A DNA stretch of 23,436 bases. Origin: CAZEID01 sp964512075 (lineage in GTDB: Bacteria > Patescibacteriota > WWE3 > 9FT-COMBO-53-11). The position numbers were made by a program, and so were the translations under genes. Shown here in pieces: positions 6,720 to 13,426 of the stretch. The stretch's first letter is position 1. The number at the start of each line of letters is the position of its first letter. A model generated the notes under the pieces. The model saw nothing but the letters and a program-made list of their open reading frames with translations. It was not told the DNA's origin and ran no database searches. The stretch is from assembly GCA_964512075.1 (NCBI GenBank), contig CAZEID010000005.1, positions 1 to 23,436 on the forward strand, read 5' to 3'.

Positions 6720-7108
6720 GCTTGGGAAATTAGTAAGCCTGATTCTGTTTTGCCAAGTTTGCTTGGCTAGACGGTCATCTCTCTAGGCTCCATCTTTGCA
6801 CCCGGCTTTTGTTGGCCAAAAGTTGTCATCAAAAGCACTGGCGAGCCACCTAGGGTGCGTTCGTGGATTGCTCCAGGTGGGATTGCCCGTTTCACTCTCG
6901 AATCCTGCCTCGCGCCGCGTTTGAAGCGATTGCGAAGTTTAGATCCAAGCTCGTCTCTGTTGCTCTCAGGTTCGGTCAGTTCCGAACCTGTTCCCGGCCG
7001 CTTTCGCGGCGGGACACCAGCAGTCACCTGTCGGGCCTTACGGTCCGTCCCTTGCTCTCCGGAGTCAGGACTTTCCTCCCTTGCGGGCGACCGTCCAATT
7101 TCCCAAGC
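6720..7108 (-). ncRNA. rnpB: RNase P RNA, class A type
   Basis: The catalytic RNA that removes 5' leaders from precursor tRNAs. On the minus strand the conserved core GAGGAAAGTCC (7078-7068) lies near the 5' end, and ACAGAATCAGGCTTAC (6748-6733) near the 3' end. The two ends pair as helix P1: GCTTGGGAAATT (7108-7097) with AATTTCCCAAGC (6731-6720), 12 perfect pairs. The length of about 389 nt fits a class A molecule. A bidirectional terminator follows directly. An extended -10 element at 7123-7115 places the start at about the first base of P1. It fills most of the 540-base gap between coding genes. Confidence 0.96.
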
Positions 7109-7114
7109 GCTTAT

Positions 7115-7123
7115 ATTTTAACA
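7115..7123 (-). promoter_or_regulatory. Extended -10 promoter element for rnpB
   Basis: On the minus strand TGTTAAAAT has a TGN extension and the hexamer TAAAAT at 7120-7115. The expected start six to seven bases downstream falls at 7109-7108, exactly where helix P1 begins. No convincing -35 box is visible. Confidence 0.6.
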
Positions 7124-7195
7124 CGGAATCTTGAATTTCTCTAGGTCTACCCAAGACCGATTCCTCGGTTAATCTAGCGCGGCCTTTACGGGCGT

Positions 7196-7201
7196 GATAA
7201 T
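7196..7201 (+). promoter_or_regulatory. Putative -10 box of comM
   Basis: GATAAT, five of six matches to TATAAT, lies 11 bases before the ATG at 7213. It predicts a leader of only about five bases. The preceding T makes a TGATAAT context. I see no clear -35 box. The gltX promoter has the same 11-base spacing. Confidence 0.45.
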
Positions 7202-7212
7202 CTGATAGGCAA

Positions 7213-8739
7213 ATGCTGGCTAAGATCACCTCCGTAGCGACAGTGGGGTTGGACGCCCTAACGGTGAAGGTTGAGGTTGATATTGAAAAGCGGGGCTTTC
7301 CGGCTTTCACAGTGGTGGGATTGCCTGACAAGGCGGTGGAGGAGAGCCGGGAGCGCGTCCGCTCTGCGATTGTAAACACTAAGGCGAATTTTCCCAACTA
7401 TCGAATTACAGTCAATTTAGCTCCGGCGGATTTGAAGAAAGAGGGCTCCTACTACGATTTACCAATTGCCCTCGGAATTCTTTTCGCTTCGGGGCAATTA
7501 ATTGGAGAGGTGGAAGATGCGATCGTTTTAGGGGAGTTGTCGCTGGATGGGTCCCTTCGGCACACTCCGGGGGTCTTGCCGGCGGCGCTTTTGGGGAAGG
7601 AGAGCGGCTTTCGCCGGATATTTCTGCCGGCGACGAATGCCGCCGAGGCCTCGGTGGTTCATGGGATCGAAGTTTACCCAGTGAGGACGCTTTTTGATCT
7701 TATTCAACATTTCCTGGGGGTTAAGCCCATTTACCCGGTGAAGCACGCGGAGGTGGATGAGTTGATTAAGGAAGAGGAGTTCGAAGTTGATTTGGGGGAT
7801 ATTTTAGGGCAGGAGCAGTCCAAACGGGCTTTAGAGATTGCGGCTGCGGGAGGGCATAACTTGCGGATGGCCGGACCGCCCGGCGCGGGGAAAACGCTGC
7901 TTGCGCGGGCTCTTCCTTCGATTATGCCCCGCCTTACTCCAGAAGAAGCTTTGGAAGTAACCAAAATTTATTCGATTACGGGGGGTCTTCCGGTCGGCGA
8001 GGCTTTAATTAAATCTCGGCCATTCCGTTCTCCTCACCACACCACCTCTCGGATTGGCCTGATCGGTGGGGGAACTCGTCCCCAGCCGGGAGAAATTTCT
8101 CTGGCTCATCGGGGAGTGCTTTTTCTGGACGAATTTCCAGAGTTTCCCCGCCACGTTTTGGAAGCTTTGCGTCAGCCGTTGGAAGATGGGATAGTGACGG
8201 TTTCTCGAGCCGCAGGTTCGGTTACTTTTCCCGCGAAGTTTATTTTGGTGACGGCGGAAAACCCCTGCCCTTGCGGTTACTTGGGCGACCCGCGGAAATC
8301 TTGCATCTGCACTGCCCATCAGATTGCGCAGTATAAAAAGAAGATCTCGGGGCCGATTTTGGATCGAATCGACCTCCACTTAGAAGTTCCGGCAGTGCGG
8401 ACGGAAAAGCTAATGACGACCTCCCCGTCTGCCGAAAATAGTCTTCAAGTTCGGGCTCGAGTCCAGCGGGCCCGCGATCGTCAGCTCCAGCGCTTTGAGG
8501 GGAGGGGGATTTTCTGCAACGCCGAAATCTCCGCTAAAGCCGTCCGCCAATACTGCCAAGTTACGGCGGAAGCGGAGGTGTTAATTCGACAGGCGGTTTC
8601 GCAGATGGCGCTATCGGCTCGGGCCTACCATAAGGTTTTGAAGGTTTCTCGCACGATTGCGGATTTGGCGGGGGCGGAGGTGATTCTCCCCGAGCACGTC
8701 GCCGAAGCGCTTCAATACCGCCCCCGAGAGGAGGTCTAG
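7213..8739 (+). CDS. comM: YifB/ComM family Mg-chelatase-like AAA+ ATPase
   Basis: ComM is a hexameric helicase that helps integrate incoming DNA during natural transformation by branch migration. The 508-residue length is normal. An N-terminal Lon-protease-like domain (about 1-170) contains FTVVGLPDKAVEESRERVRS (32-51) and ITVNLAPADLKKEGSYYDLP (65-84). The AAA+ domain has Walker A GPPGAGKT (221-228), Walker B GVLFLDEFPEF (301-311) and the cysteine cluster NPCPCGYLGDPRKSCICT (350-367). A C-terminal Mg-chelatase domain follows. The start has no Shine-Dalgarno site but sits just after a -10 box, suggesting short-leader translation. Competence in this organism is an inference from this gene plus recA; no pilus or comEC gene is in the window. 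Confidence 0.95.
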   Translation: MLAKITSVATVGLDALTVKVEVDIEKRGFPAFTVVGLPDKAVEESRERVRSAIVNTKANFPNYRITVNLAPADLKKEGSYYDLPIALGILFASGQLIGEVEDAIVLGELSLDGSLRHTPGVLPAALLGKESGFRRIFLPATNAAEASVVHGIEVYPVRTLFDLIQHFLGVKPIYPVKHAEVDELIKEEEFEVDLGDILGQEQSKRALEIAAAGGHNLRMAGPPGAGKTLLARALPSIMPRLTPEEALEVTKIYSITGGLPVGEALIKSRPFRSPHHTTSRIGLIGGGTRPQPGEISLAHRGVLFLDEFPEFPRHVLEALRQPLEDGIVTVSRAAGSVTFPAKFILVTAENPCPCGYLGDPRKSCICTAHQIAQYKKKISGPILDRIDLHLEVPAVRTEKLMTTSPSAENSLQVRARVQRARDRQLQRFEGRGIFCNAEISAKAVRQYCQVTAEAEVLIRQAVSQMALSARAYHKVLKVSRTIADLAGAEVILPEHVAEALQYRPREEV

Positions 8740-8758
8740 CCCAAGTTGCCATCGGGAT

Positions 8759-9058
8759 TTAGATGAAGGGGAGGCGGCTTCGGAGTAAGTACAGGATTAA
8801 AATTATAAGGAGGGCGAAGAGCGATAGCCCTCCTGTCTTAGAGAGGTCTTTTTTAATGAACTGGGGATCGACGCGTTGAATCCCTGCTTTTTCCAGGTTC
8901 TTAGGGAGAGGTTTGGTCTTAGGTTCCACGGTCTTTCCCGCCGGAGGAGTGACAATTGGCGGGGGAGCGGGGGAGAACTCCCTCCTTTGAGCTTTGAGAG
9001 CTTCCAGCTGCCTCCTTAGGCGCGAGAGTTCTTTTTCTTGTCGGGTTTTCCTTGCCAC
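8759..9058 (-). CDS. Small membrane-anchored protein with N-terminal coiled coil
   Basis: I do not recognise this 99-residue protein. It starts with GTG at 9058. Residues 1-27 are strongly charged with heptad-like Leu spacing (a short coiled coil), 29-53 are Pro/Lys rich, and 77-95 form one hydrophobic helix (LSLFALLIILILYLL) near the C-terminus. That architecture suggests a tail-anchored protein with the basic N-terminus in the cytoplasm. It faces comM tail to tail with 19 bases between the stops and is divergent from the DUF3048 gene. The coding potential is supported by a clean gap between neighbours and a sensible domain layout; function is unknown. Confidence 0.65.
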   Translation of the reverse strand: MARKTRQEKELSRLRRQLEALKAQRREFSPAPPPIVTPPAGKTVEPKTKPLPKNLEKAGIQRVDPQFIKKDLSKTGGLSLFALLIILILYLLRSRLPFI

Positions 9059-9085
9059 AATTTGATGTTAGCACTTCCGGTTCCC

Positions 9086-9115
9086 TTGAAAGCCGATAGT
9101 CAAGTTTGGTATGTT
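9086..9115 (+). promoter_or_regulatory. Promoter of the DUF3048 gene
   Basis: TTGAAA (9086-9091) and TATGTT (9110-9115) are separated by 18 bases, and TGG precedes the -10 hexamer as an extended element. The predicted start near 9122 leaves a leader of about 39 bases that holds two hairpins. Confidence 0.6.
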
Positions 9116-9130
9116 GAGTAATGAAAGGAC

Positions 9131-9162
9131 GCGATTTAAGATCGCTATCCTGTTTACAGGAT
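9131..9162 (+). promoter_or_regulatory. Two leader hairpins, the second covering the start codon
   Basis: GCGAT-TTAAG-ATCGC (9131-9145) and ATCCTG-TTTA-CAGGAT (9147-9162) are perfect tandem hairpins. The second includes the AT of the DUF3048 ATG (9161-9163) and would hide it from ribosomes. A 19-codon reading frame from ATG 9121 to TAA 9180 runs through both hairpins in another frame. Regulation is possible but unproven. Confidence 0.45.
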
Positions 9163-10306
9163 GCGCGAACGACTGAGTAAATTCTGGTCCGCTTTCCGTT
9201 ACTGGCTCCGGACTCACCGGCGGGGGATTTTTTTGGCTTTTTGGTTCGTCCTCTCCTTGGCGGCGGGAGGGGCTTATTATTTTCTAGCCCAATATTTTTC
9301 TCTGCCGATGATTAACCCCCTTGGTTCCTCTAGCGCCGAGCCTTCGATGGTATTGGCGGATCCGATTACTAAGGAAACGGTTCACCCGATCAGCGGTATC
9401 TACTCCTCCGAGAGCGAATCTGCCCGCTGGAAGGCGCGCCGGCCGCTGGCGGTGATGATTGACAACCATCAATTGGCCCGTCCTTACCAGTTTAATCTCC
9501 AAAAGGCCGATTTAGTTTACGAGGCCGTCGCGGAGGGAGGCATTACCCGGTTTTTGGCAATTTTTCACAGTCAAGATGTTGAGAAGTTGGGACCGGTTCG
9601 TTCTTCTCGAGTCTACTACATTGATTGGGCGCTGGAGTTTCCGGCCTACTATGCGCACGTGGGTGGAGCTTCAACACCGGGTCCTGCGAATATTCGTCCT
9701 TATATTACTGCTCACAAGGTTTTGGACCTCGACCAATTTCGGTTAGGTTCTCCCACTTACACTTTCGGCGGCAACGTGATGTTGGGGAGGACGGTTCTTT
9801 CCCATATCAATTACACCTCTACCGCCAAGCTTTGGACGGCGGGGAGCAATCTCTACCCCGGGACAAACAAATTGCCTAGTTTTGAGTCTTGGCAGTTCAA
9901 GGCGGATGTTCCTTTGATGGATCGGCCAGAGTCCCAGACCGTTTCCTTTAGCTTCGGCTCTCTTCCTACCTACGCGGGTCGTTGGGTCTACGACCGCACC
10001 CGCAATGTTTATTGGCGGGAGCAGGGAGGAAAAAAGCACATCGATCAAGCCACGGGAGAGCAGTTATTTGCCAAAAATATCGTTCTGATTTACATGAACG
10101 AGCGGCTAGCGGGGGATGGAACTAGCCATCGGCTCTACACCACCACGGGTCAAGGGAGTGCCGAGATTTACCAGGACGGCAGGAAGATCTTGGCGACTTG
10201 GAAGCGGCCGACGCTGTCGGCGCGGACCCAATTCTTCCGGCGGGATTCCGCCGCACCGATCGAATTCAATCGCGGTTCCACGTGGATTGAGGTTATTCCG
10301 AAGTAA
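9161..10306 (+). CDS. DUF3048 domain-containing protein (YerB-like)
   Basis: A 381-residue membrane-anchored extracytoplasmic protein. A basic N-terminus (1-21) precedes one transmembrane segment (about 22-46), which places the rest outside the cell. The domain shows the family signatures RPLAVMIDN (94-102), ADLVYEAVAEGGITR (116-130) and GPVRSSRVYYIDWALEF (144-160), followed by the C-terminal domain up to SRGSTWIEV-like closing sequence around 370-379. Firmicute YerB is a lipoprotein; here a helix anchor replaces the lipobox. Biochemical function is not established. The start codon is the only in-frame one after an upstream stop at 9137-9139, but it lies inside a hairpin and lacks a properly spaced Shine-Dalgarno site. 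The next gene follows after 25 bases and may be co-transcribed. Confidence 0.92.
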   Translation: MRERLSKFWSAFRYWLRTHRRGIFLAFWFVLSLAAGGAYYFLAQYFSLPMINPLGSSSAEPSMVLADPITKETVHPISGIYSSESESARWKARRPLAVMIDNHQLARPYQFNLQKADLVYEAVAEGGITRFLAIFHSQDVEKLGPVRSSRVYYIDWALEFPAYYAHVGGASTPGPANIRPYITAHKVLDLDQFRLGSPTYTFGGNVMLGRTVLSHINYTSTAKLWTAGSNLYPGTNKLPSFESWQFKADVPLMDRPESQTVSFSFGSLPTYAGRWVYDRTRNVYWREQGGKKHIDQATGEQLFAKNIVLIYMNERLAGDGTSHRLYTTTGQGSAEIYQDGRKILATWKRPTLSARTQFFRRDSAAPIEFNRGSTWIEVIPK

Positions 10307-10331
10307 TGGGAGAGGAGGTGAGGCAGGATAA

Positions 10332-10997
10332 ATGCCTTTGATTAGGCCAGGTCGAAAATCAGTTCGGACGTTGCGGCGTCGCACTTCCCGCCATTCTCTT
10401 AGTGCCCCTTCCCTGGGAGGGGCCTTGAAGCAATTGTTTGTCTCGCAAGTGCGGGTGGAGATTCTTAAGCTCTTCCTTTTGCGGCCGGCCGTTTCCTATC
10501 ACGTGCGGGAGATTGCGCGCCGAGTGGGGACCGAGATTAACGCGGTGAGGAGGGAGCTGGCCAATTTGGCTAGTTTAGGGATGCTTCAAAGCTCCGCCCA
10601 AAAGAATCGGGTCTACTATCAATTGCGGCGGGATTTTCCCTTCCTCCATGAGATTCTAGGCTTGATTGTTAAGGAAGAAGGTTTGGGTAAATCGCTGGCC
10701 GGGCCCCGGAGCGGGGGGGAAGTTAAGTTTGCGTTCGTTTCGATCCCGTTCCTTTTGGGGAGAGTCGCAGGTCCGCAAGATGTCGATCTCTTGATTGTGG
10801 GTCGAGTTCCCCTGCGCAAAGTGACTGATATTGTCAAGGAGGAGGAAAAGCACCGAGGCCAAGAAATTAACTACGCGGTCTTGAGCGAGCGGGAGTTCGA
10901 GGAGTTAAAGAAACGCCGCGACCCCACCATTTTAAATGCTCTTCTTCAACCCAAGGTGGTTCTGACTCCTGGAGCGGAGCGCTACCTCTCGCTTTAA
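10332..10997 (+). CDS. Winged-helix transcriptional regulator fused to a degenerate nucleotidyltransferase-like domain
   Basis: A 221-residue protein. A basic tail (1-25) is followed by an ArsR-like winged helix (about 31-105), with VRVEILKLFLLRP (40-52), recognition region VREIARRVGTEINAVRRELANL (58-79) and wing KNRVYYQLRRDFPFLHEIL (91-109). Residues 130-200 resemble the MNT-type nucleotidyltransferase fold: FAFVSIPFLLGRVAGPQDVDLLIVG (133-157). The canonical G-S of the GSxxxG motif is not kept, though D-V-D remains, so catalysis is doubtful. Proteins of this build occur in reduced bacterial and archaeal genomes and are usually annotated only as transcriptional regulators. The site GGAGGTGA at 10314-10321 lies ten bases before the ATG. 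Target genes are unknown. Confidence 0.8.
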   Translation: MPLIRPGRKSVRTLRRRTSRHSLSAPSLGGALKQLFVSQVRVEILKLFLLRPAVSYHVREIARRVGTEINAVRRELANLASLGMLQSSAQKNRVYYQLRRDFPFLHEILGLIVKEEGLGKSLAGPRSGGEVKFAFVSIPFLLGRVAGPQDVDLLIVGRVPLRKVTDIVKEEEKHRGQEINYAVLSEREFEELKKRRDPTILNALLQPKVVLTPGAERYLSL

Positions 10998-11017
10998 TCG
11001 GCGCCTTGGCAAGCGTC

Positions 11018-11026
11018 TGCTATTAT
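11018..11026 (+). promoter_or_regulatory. Extended -10 promoter of the AbrB-like gene and secDF
   Basis: TGCTATTAT carries TGN and a five-of-six -10 hexamer (11021-11026). The expected start falls at 11033-11034, the first base of the ATG at 11034, so the mRNA is predicted to be leaderless. This favours the 11034 start over ATG 11025, which overlaps the hexamer. Confidence 0.5.
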
Positions 11027-11033
11027 GGGGGAG

Positions 11034-11213
11034 ATGGCGCAGAAGATTATTCGGACGGGAAATTCGGTGGCGGTTACTCTTCCCGCGGAGCTCGTGAAAA
11101 TTTTAAACCTCAGGATTGGCGACCCCGTCGAAGTGACAATTAATTATGTGAGAGGCGAGATCACCTTTAGGTTTCCTTCCGCCCGCCAGCTGCCTTTGGC
11201 CGTTAAGAAGTAA
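11034..11213 (+). CDS. AbrB/MazE-like (SpoVT-AbrB fold) DNA-binding protein
   Basis: A 59-residue protein beginning MAQKIIRTGNSVAVTLPAEL, followed by LNLRIGDPVEVTI and RGEITFRF. This is the swapped-hairpin AbrB domain found in transition-state regulators and in MazE-type antitoxins. No toxin gene is adjacent: the next gene is secD, overlapping by one base (TAATG). It could repress its own transcript and therefore affect secDF. An ATG nine bases upstream in frame (11025) is less likely because it lies in the predicted -10 box. Antitoxin versus plain regulator cannot be decided. Confidence 0.85.
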   Translation: MAQKIIRTGNSVAVTLPAELVKILNLRIGDPVEVTINYVRGEITFRFPSARQLPLAVKK

Positions 11214-12478
11214 TGAATCTTACCCCTCCGCGAGTTTTAGTCTTAATTATTTTGGTTTCGATTCTCTTTGCCGGCATTGCGGGGGCGGAGACTTTCTGGC
11301 CCGCTCAAGCCAGTTTTAAGTTGTTCGGCCGGGAGTTTTCGTTCGATTTCTCCCTGCGGAAGGGACTGGACTTGCAGGGAGGGCTGCAGTTGGTGCTGGA
11401 AGTGGACCTCTCTCAAATTTCCGAGAGCGAACGGGCCTCGGCGCTGGAATCGGCCCGGTCTGTGGTGGAACGGCGGGTGGATTTTCTGGGAGTGGCAGAA
11501 CCGGTAATTCAATCCTCTCGCTTGGGAGATTCCTATCGGGTGATTGTGGAATTGCCCGGGATCACCGACACCGACGCCGCGCTGGCGTTGATTGGGCAAA
11601 CGGCCCAGCTGGATTTTCGGGAAGGGGAGGGATTCTCCCAGAAGACCGGTCTAACTGGAAAGGATTTGGCCAAGGCGGCGGTGGATTTTGACCAGACCAC
11701 GGGCAAGCCGCAGATTTCTCTCACCTTCACTACCGCGGGAGCGGAGAAGTTTGCGGAGATCACGGACAGGAACGTAGGCAAGCCGCTGGCGATTTTTTTA
11801 GATGAGTCCCTTCTTTCGGCGCCAACCGTTCAGGAAAAAATTCAAGGGGGGCAGGCGGTCATTACGGGCGAATTCAGCCTAGAGGAGGCGCGGCGACTGG
11901 TAGCCCAGTTGAATGCCGGAGCTCTGCCGGCGCCGATTTCAGTTTTGGAGCGGCGCCAAGTCGGTCCGACGTTGGGAGAGGCGGCTTTGCGTCAGAGCGT
12001 CGCTGCCGGAGTAGTGGGACTGGCATTAGTGGTCTTTTTTATGATTGGAAACTACGGCCGCCTCGGGGTTCTGGCTACGGCCGCGTTGGCGATTTACGGC
12101 CTCCTTACCCTGGGGCTTTACAAGCTCATCCCGGTTACGCTAACTCTTTCGGGAGTAGCGGGTTTCATCCTCTCCGTTGGAATGGCGGTCGATGCCAATA
12201 TCTTAATTTTTGAGCGAATCAAGGAGGAGCGGCGGTGGGGGAAGGACCTCAAGACGGCGATGGAGCTGGGGTTCGGCCGGGCCTGGGATTCGATTCGAGA
12301 TGCCAATTTAGCGACCCTTACGACGGTTTTTATTCTCTTCAATCCGTTTAACTGGTCTTTCCTAGTTACTTCCGGAATGGTGCGGGGGTTTGCGCTGACC
12401 TTGGGATTAGGGGTGCTGATTTCGCTCTTCACGGGGGTGGTGGTGACGAGAACGTTGGTGCGGGTTTTTTACCGATGA
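11213..12478 (+). CDS. secD: Protein translocase subunit SecD
   Basis: SecD works with SecF and SecYEG to pull proteins across the membrane using the proton gradient. The protein has 421 residues, shorter than the roughly 600 of E. coli. It has TM1 at about 7-24, then RKGLDLQGGLQLVLEVDL (49-66), the P1 head region with ARSVVERRVDFLGVAEPVIQ and IVELPG, then GKPLAIFLDESLLSAPTV and ITGEFSLEEARRLVAQLNAGALP. Five C-terminal helices follow, with the conserved VGMAVDANILIFERIKEE segment. It overlaps the AbrB-like gene by one base. secF follows after 48 bases. Assignment is firm. Confidence 0.97.
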   Translation: MNLTPPRVLVLIILVSILFAGIAGAETFWPAQASFKLFGREFSFDFSLRKGLDLQGGLQLVLEVDLSQISESERASALESARSVVERRVDFLGVAEPVIQSSRLGDSYRVIVELPGITDTDAALALIGQTAQLDFREGEGFSQKTGLTGKDLAKAAVDFDQTTGKPQISLTFTTAGAEKFAEITDRNVGKPLAIFLDESLLSAPTVQEKIQGGQAVITGEFSLEEARRLVAQLNAGALPAPISVLERRQVGPTLGEAALRQSVAAGVVGLALVVFFMIGNYGRLGVLATAALAIYGLLTLGLYKLIPVTLTLSGVAGFILSVGMAVDANILIFERIKEERRWGKDLKTAMELGFGRAWDSIRDANLATLTTVFILFNPFNWSFLVTSGMVRGFALTLGLGVLISLFTGVVVTRTLVRVFYR

Positions 12479-12526
12479 GAAAAGCGAATTTTTCCGGTTT
12501 GGCGCTAGCTAGGTCGCTCCAATAAA

Positions 12527-13426
12527 ATGATCCACTTTATGAAGCTCAAGTGGTTATATTTTCTGATCTCGGCGGCGGTTATCGTTCCGGGGTTGATTTC
12601 GTTAATCTTTTTTGGTCTCCGGCCTTCCATTGATTTTACTGGTGGGACCCTCTGGGAGATCGAAGTTGACCGCTCTCAATTAGCAGTCGGTGCCGAGGAG
12701 ATCAAAGAAGTTTTTGAAAAGGAAGGACTCCCGGCGGAAGTGCAATCCTCTGGGGAAAATCGGTTTCTAATAAGAACCGTTCCGCTGGATTCGGCTCAGC
12801 GAAGTTTGTTTTCCCAAAGACTGGAAGAGCCGACCGGTAAATTTACCGAAGTCCGGTTCGAAACGCTCGGACCGCGGTTGGGAAGCGAACTTCTCCGCAA
12901 GGCGGCGACCGCGGTAGCGCTAGCGGTACTGATGATCTTCGCCTACATTGCTTATCGTTTCCGCAACCCTATTTTTGGGATTTCCGCGATCTTGGCGGTA
13001 TTTCACGATACACTCGTTTTGTTGGGAGTATTTTCTCTGCTGGGTTATTTCTTCGGCACCGAAGTGGATACGCTTTTCGTAACTGCCGTTTTGACCACCC
13101 TTTCCTTCTCCGTCCATGACACCATCGTCGTCTTTGATCGGATTCGAGAGATTCGGCACCGCGTCGACCTCTCTTTAGAGGAGGCCGTTGATCAAGCGGT
13201 GGGGGAGACCTTAGTCCGTTCGCTGAACAATTCTCTGACCATTATTTTTATGCTGGTCGCGCTTTTGGTTCTGGGTGGAATAACTCTCCGCTACTTTGTC
13301 CTGGCCCTTTTGGTGGGAACGATCGCCGGAACTTATTCTTCTACCTTCAATGCGGCGCCTTTGCTCCTCGTTCTTCAAGACCTTGGTGATAGAATTTCCT
13401 CGTGGAGAAACGGTGGGAAGTCCTAA
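12527..13426 (+). CDS. secF: Protein translocase subunit SecF
   Basis: Partner of SecD in the proton-driven SecDF complex. The 299-residue protein has TM1 at about 8-28, the signature RPSIDFTGGTLWEIEV (33-48), a small periplasmic domain (50-120), and five C-terminal helices. These contain FRNPIFGISAILAVFHDTLV and SVHDTIVVFDRIREIRH, and a late LNNSLTIIFMLVALLVLGG helix. The ATG has no strong ribosome site; an alternative ATG four codons later is possible. The gene overlaps the proposed recJ start by 25 bases. Confidence 0.97.
   Translation: MIHFMKLKWLYFLISAAVIVPGLISLIFFGLRPSIDFTGGTLWEIEVDRSQLAVGAEEIKEVFEKEGLPAEVQSSGENRFLIRTVPLDSAQRSLFSQRLEEPTGKFTEVRFETLGPRLGSELLRKAATAVALAVLMIFAYIAYRFRNPIFGISAILAVFHDTLVLLGVFSLLGYFFGTEVDTLFVTAVLTTLSFSVHDTIVVFDRIREIRHRVDLSLEEAVDQAVGETLVRSLNNSLTIIFMLVALLVLGGITLRYFVLALLVGTIAGTYSSTFNAAPLLLVLQDLGDRISSWRNGGKS

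Noticed and set aside
6767..7144. Short open frames on both strands at 6767-7144
   Set aside because: They coincide with RNase P RNA, whose core sequences and P1 helix are clear.
11034..12478. Toxin-antitoxin pair built on the AbrB/MazE-like protein
   Set aside because: No MazF-, PIN- or RelE-type partner is adjacent; the next gene is secD.
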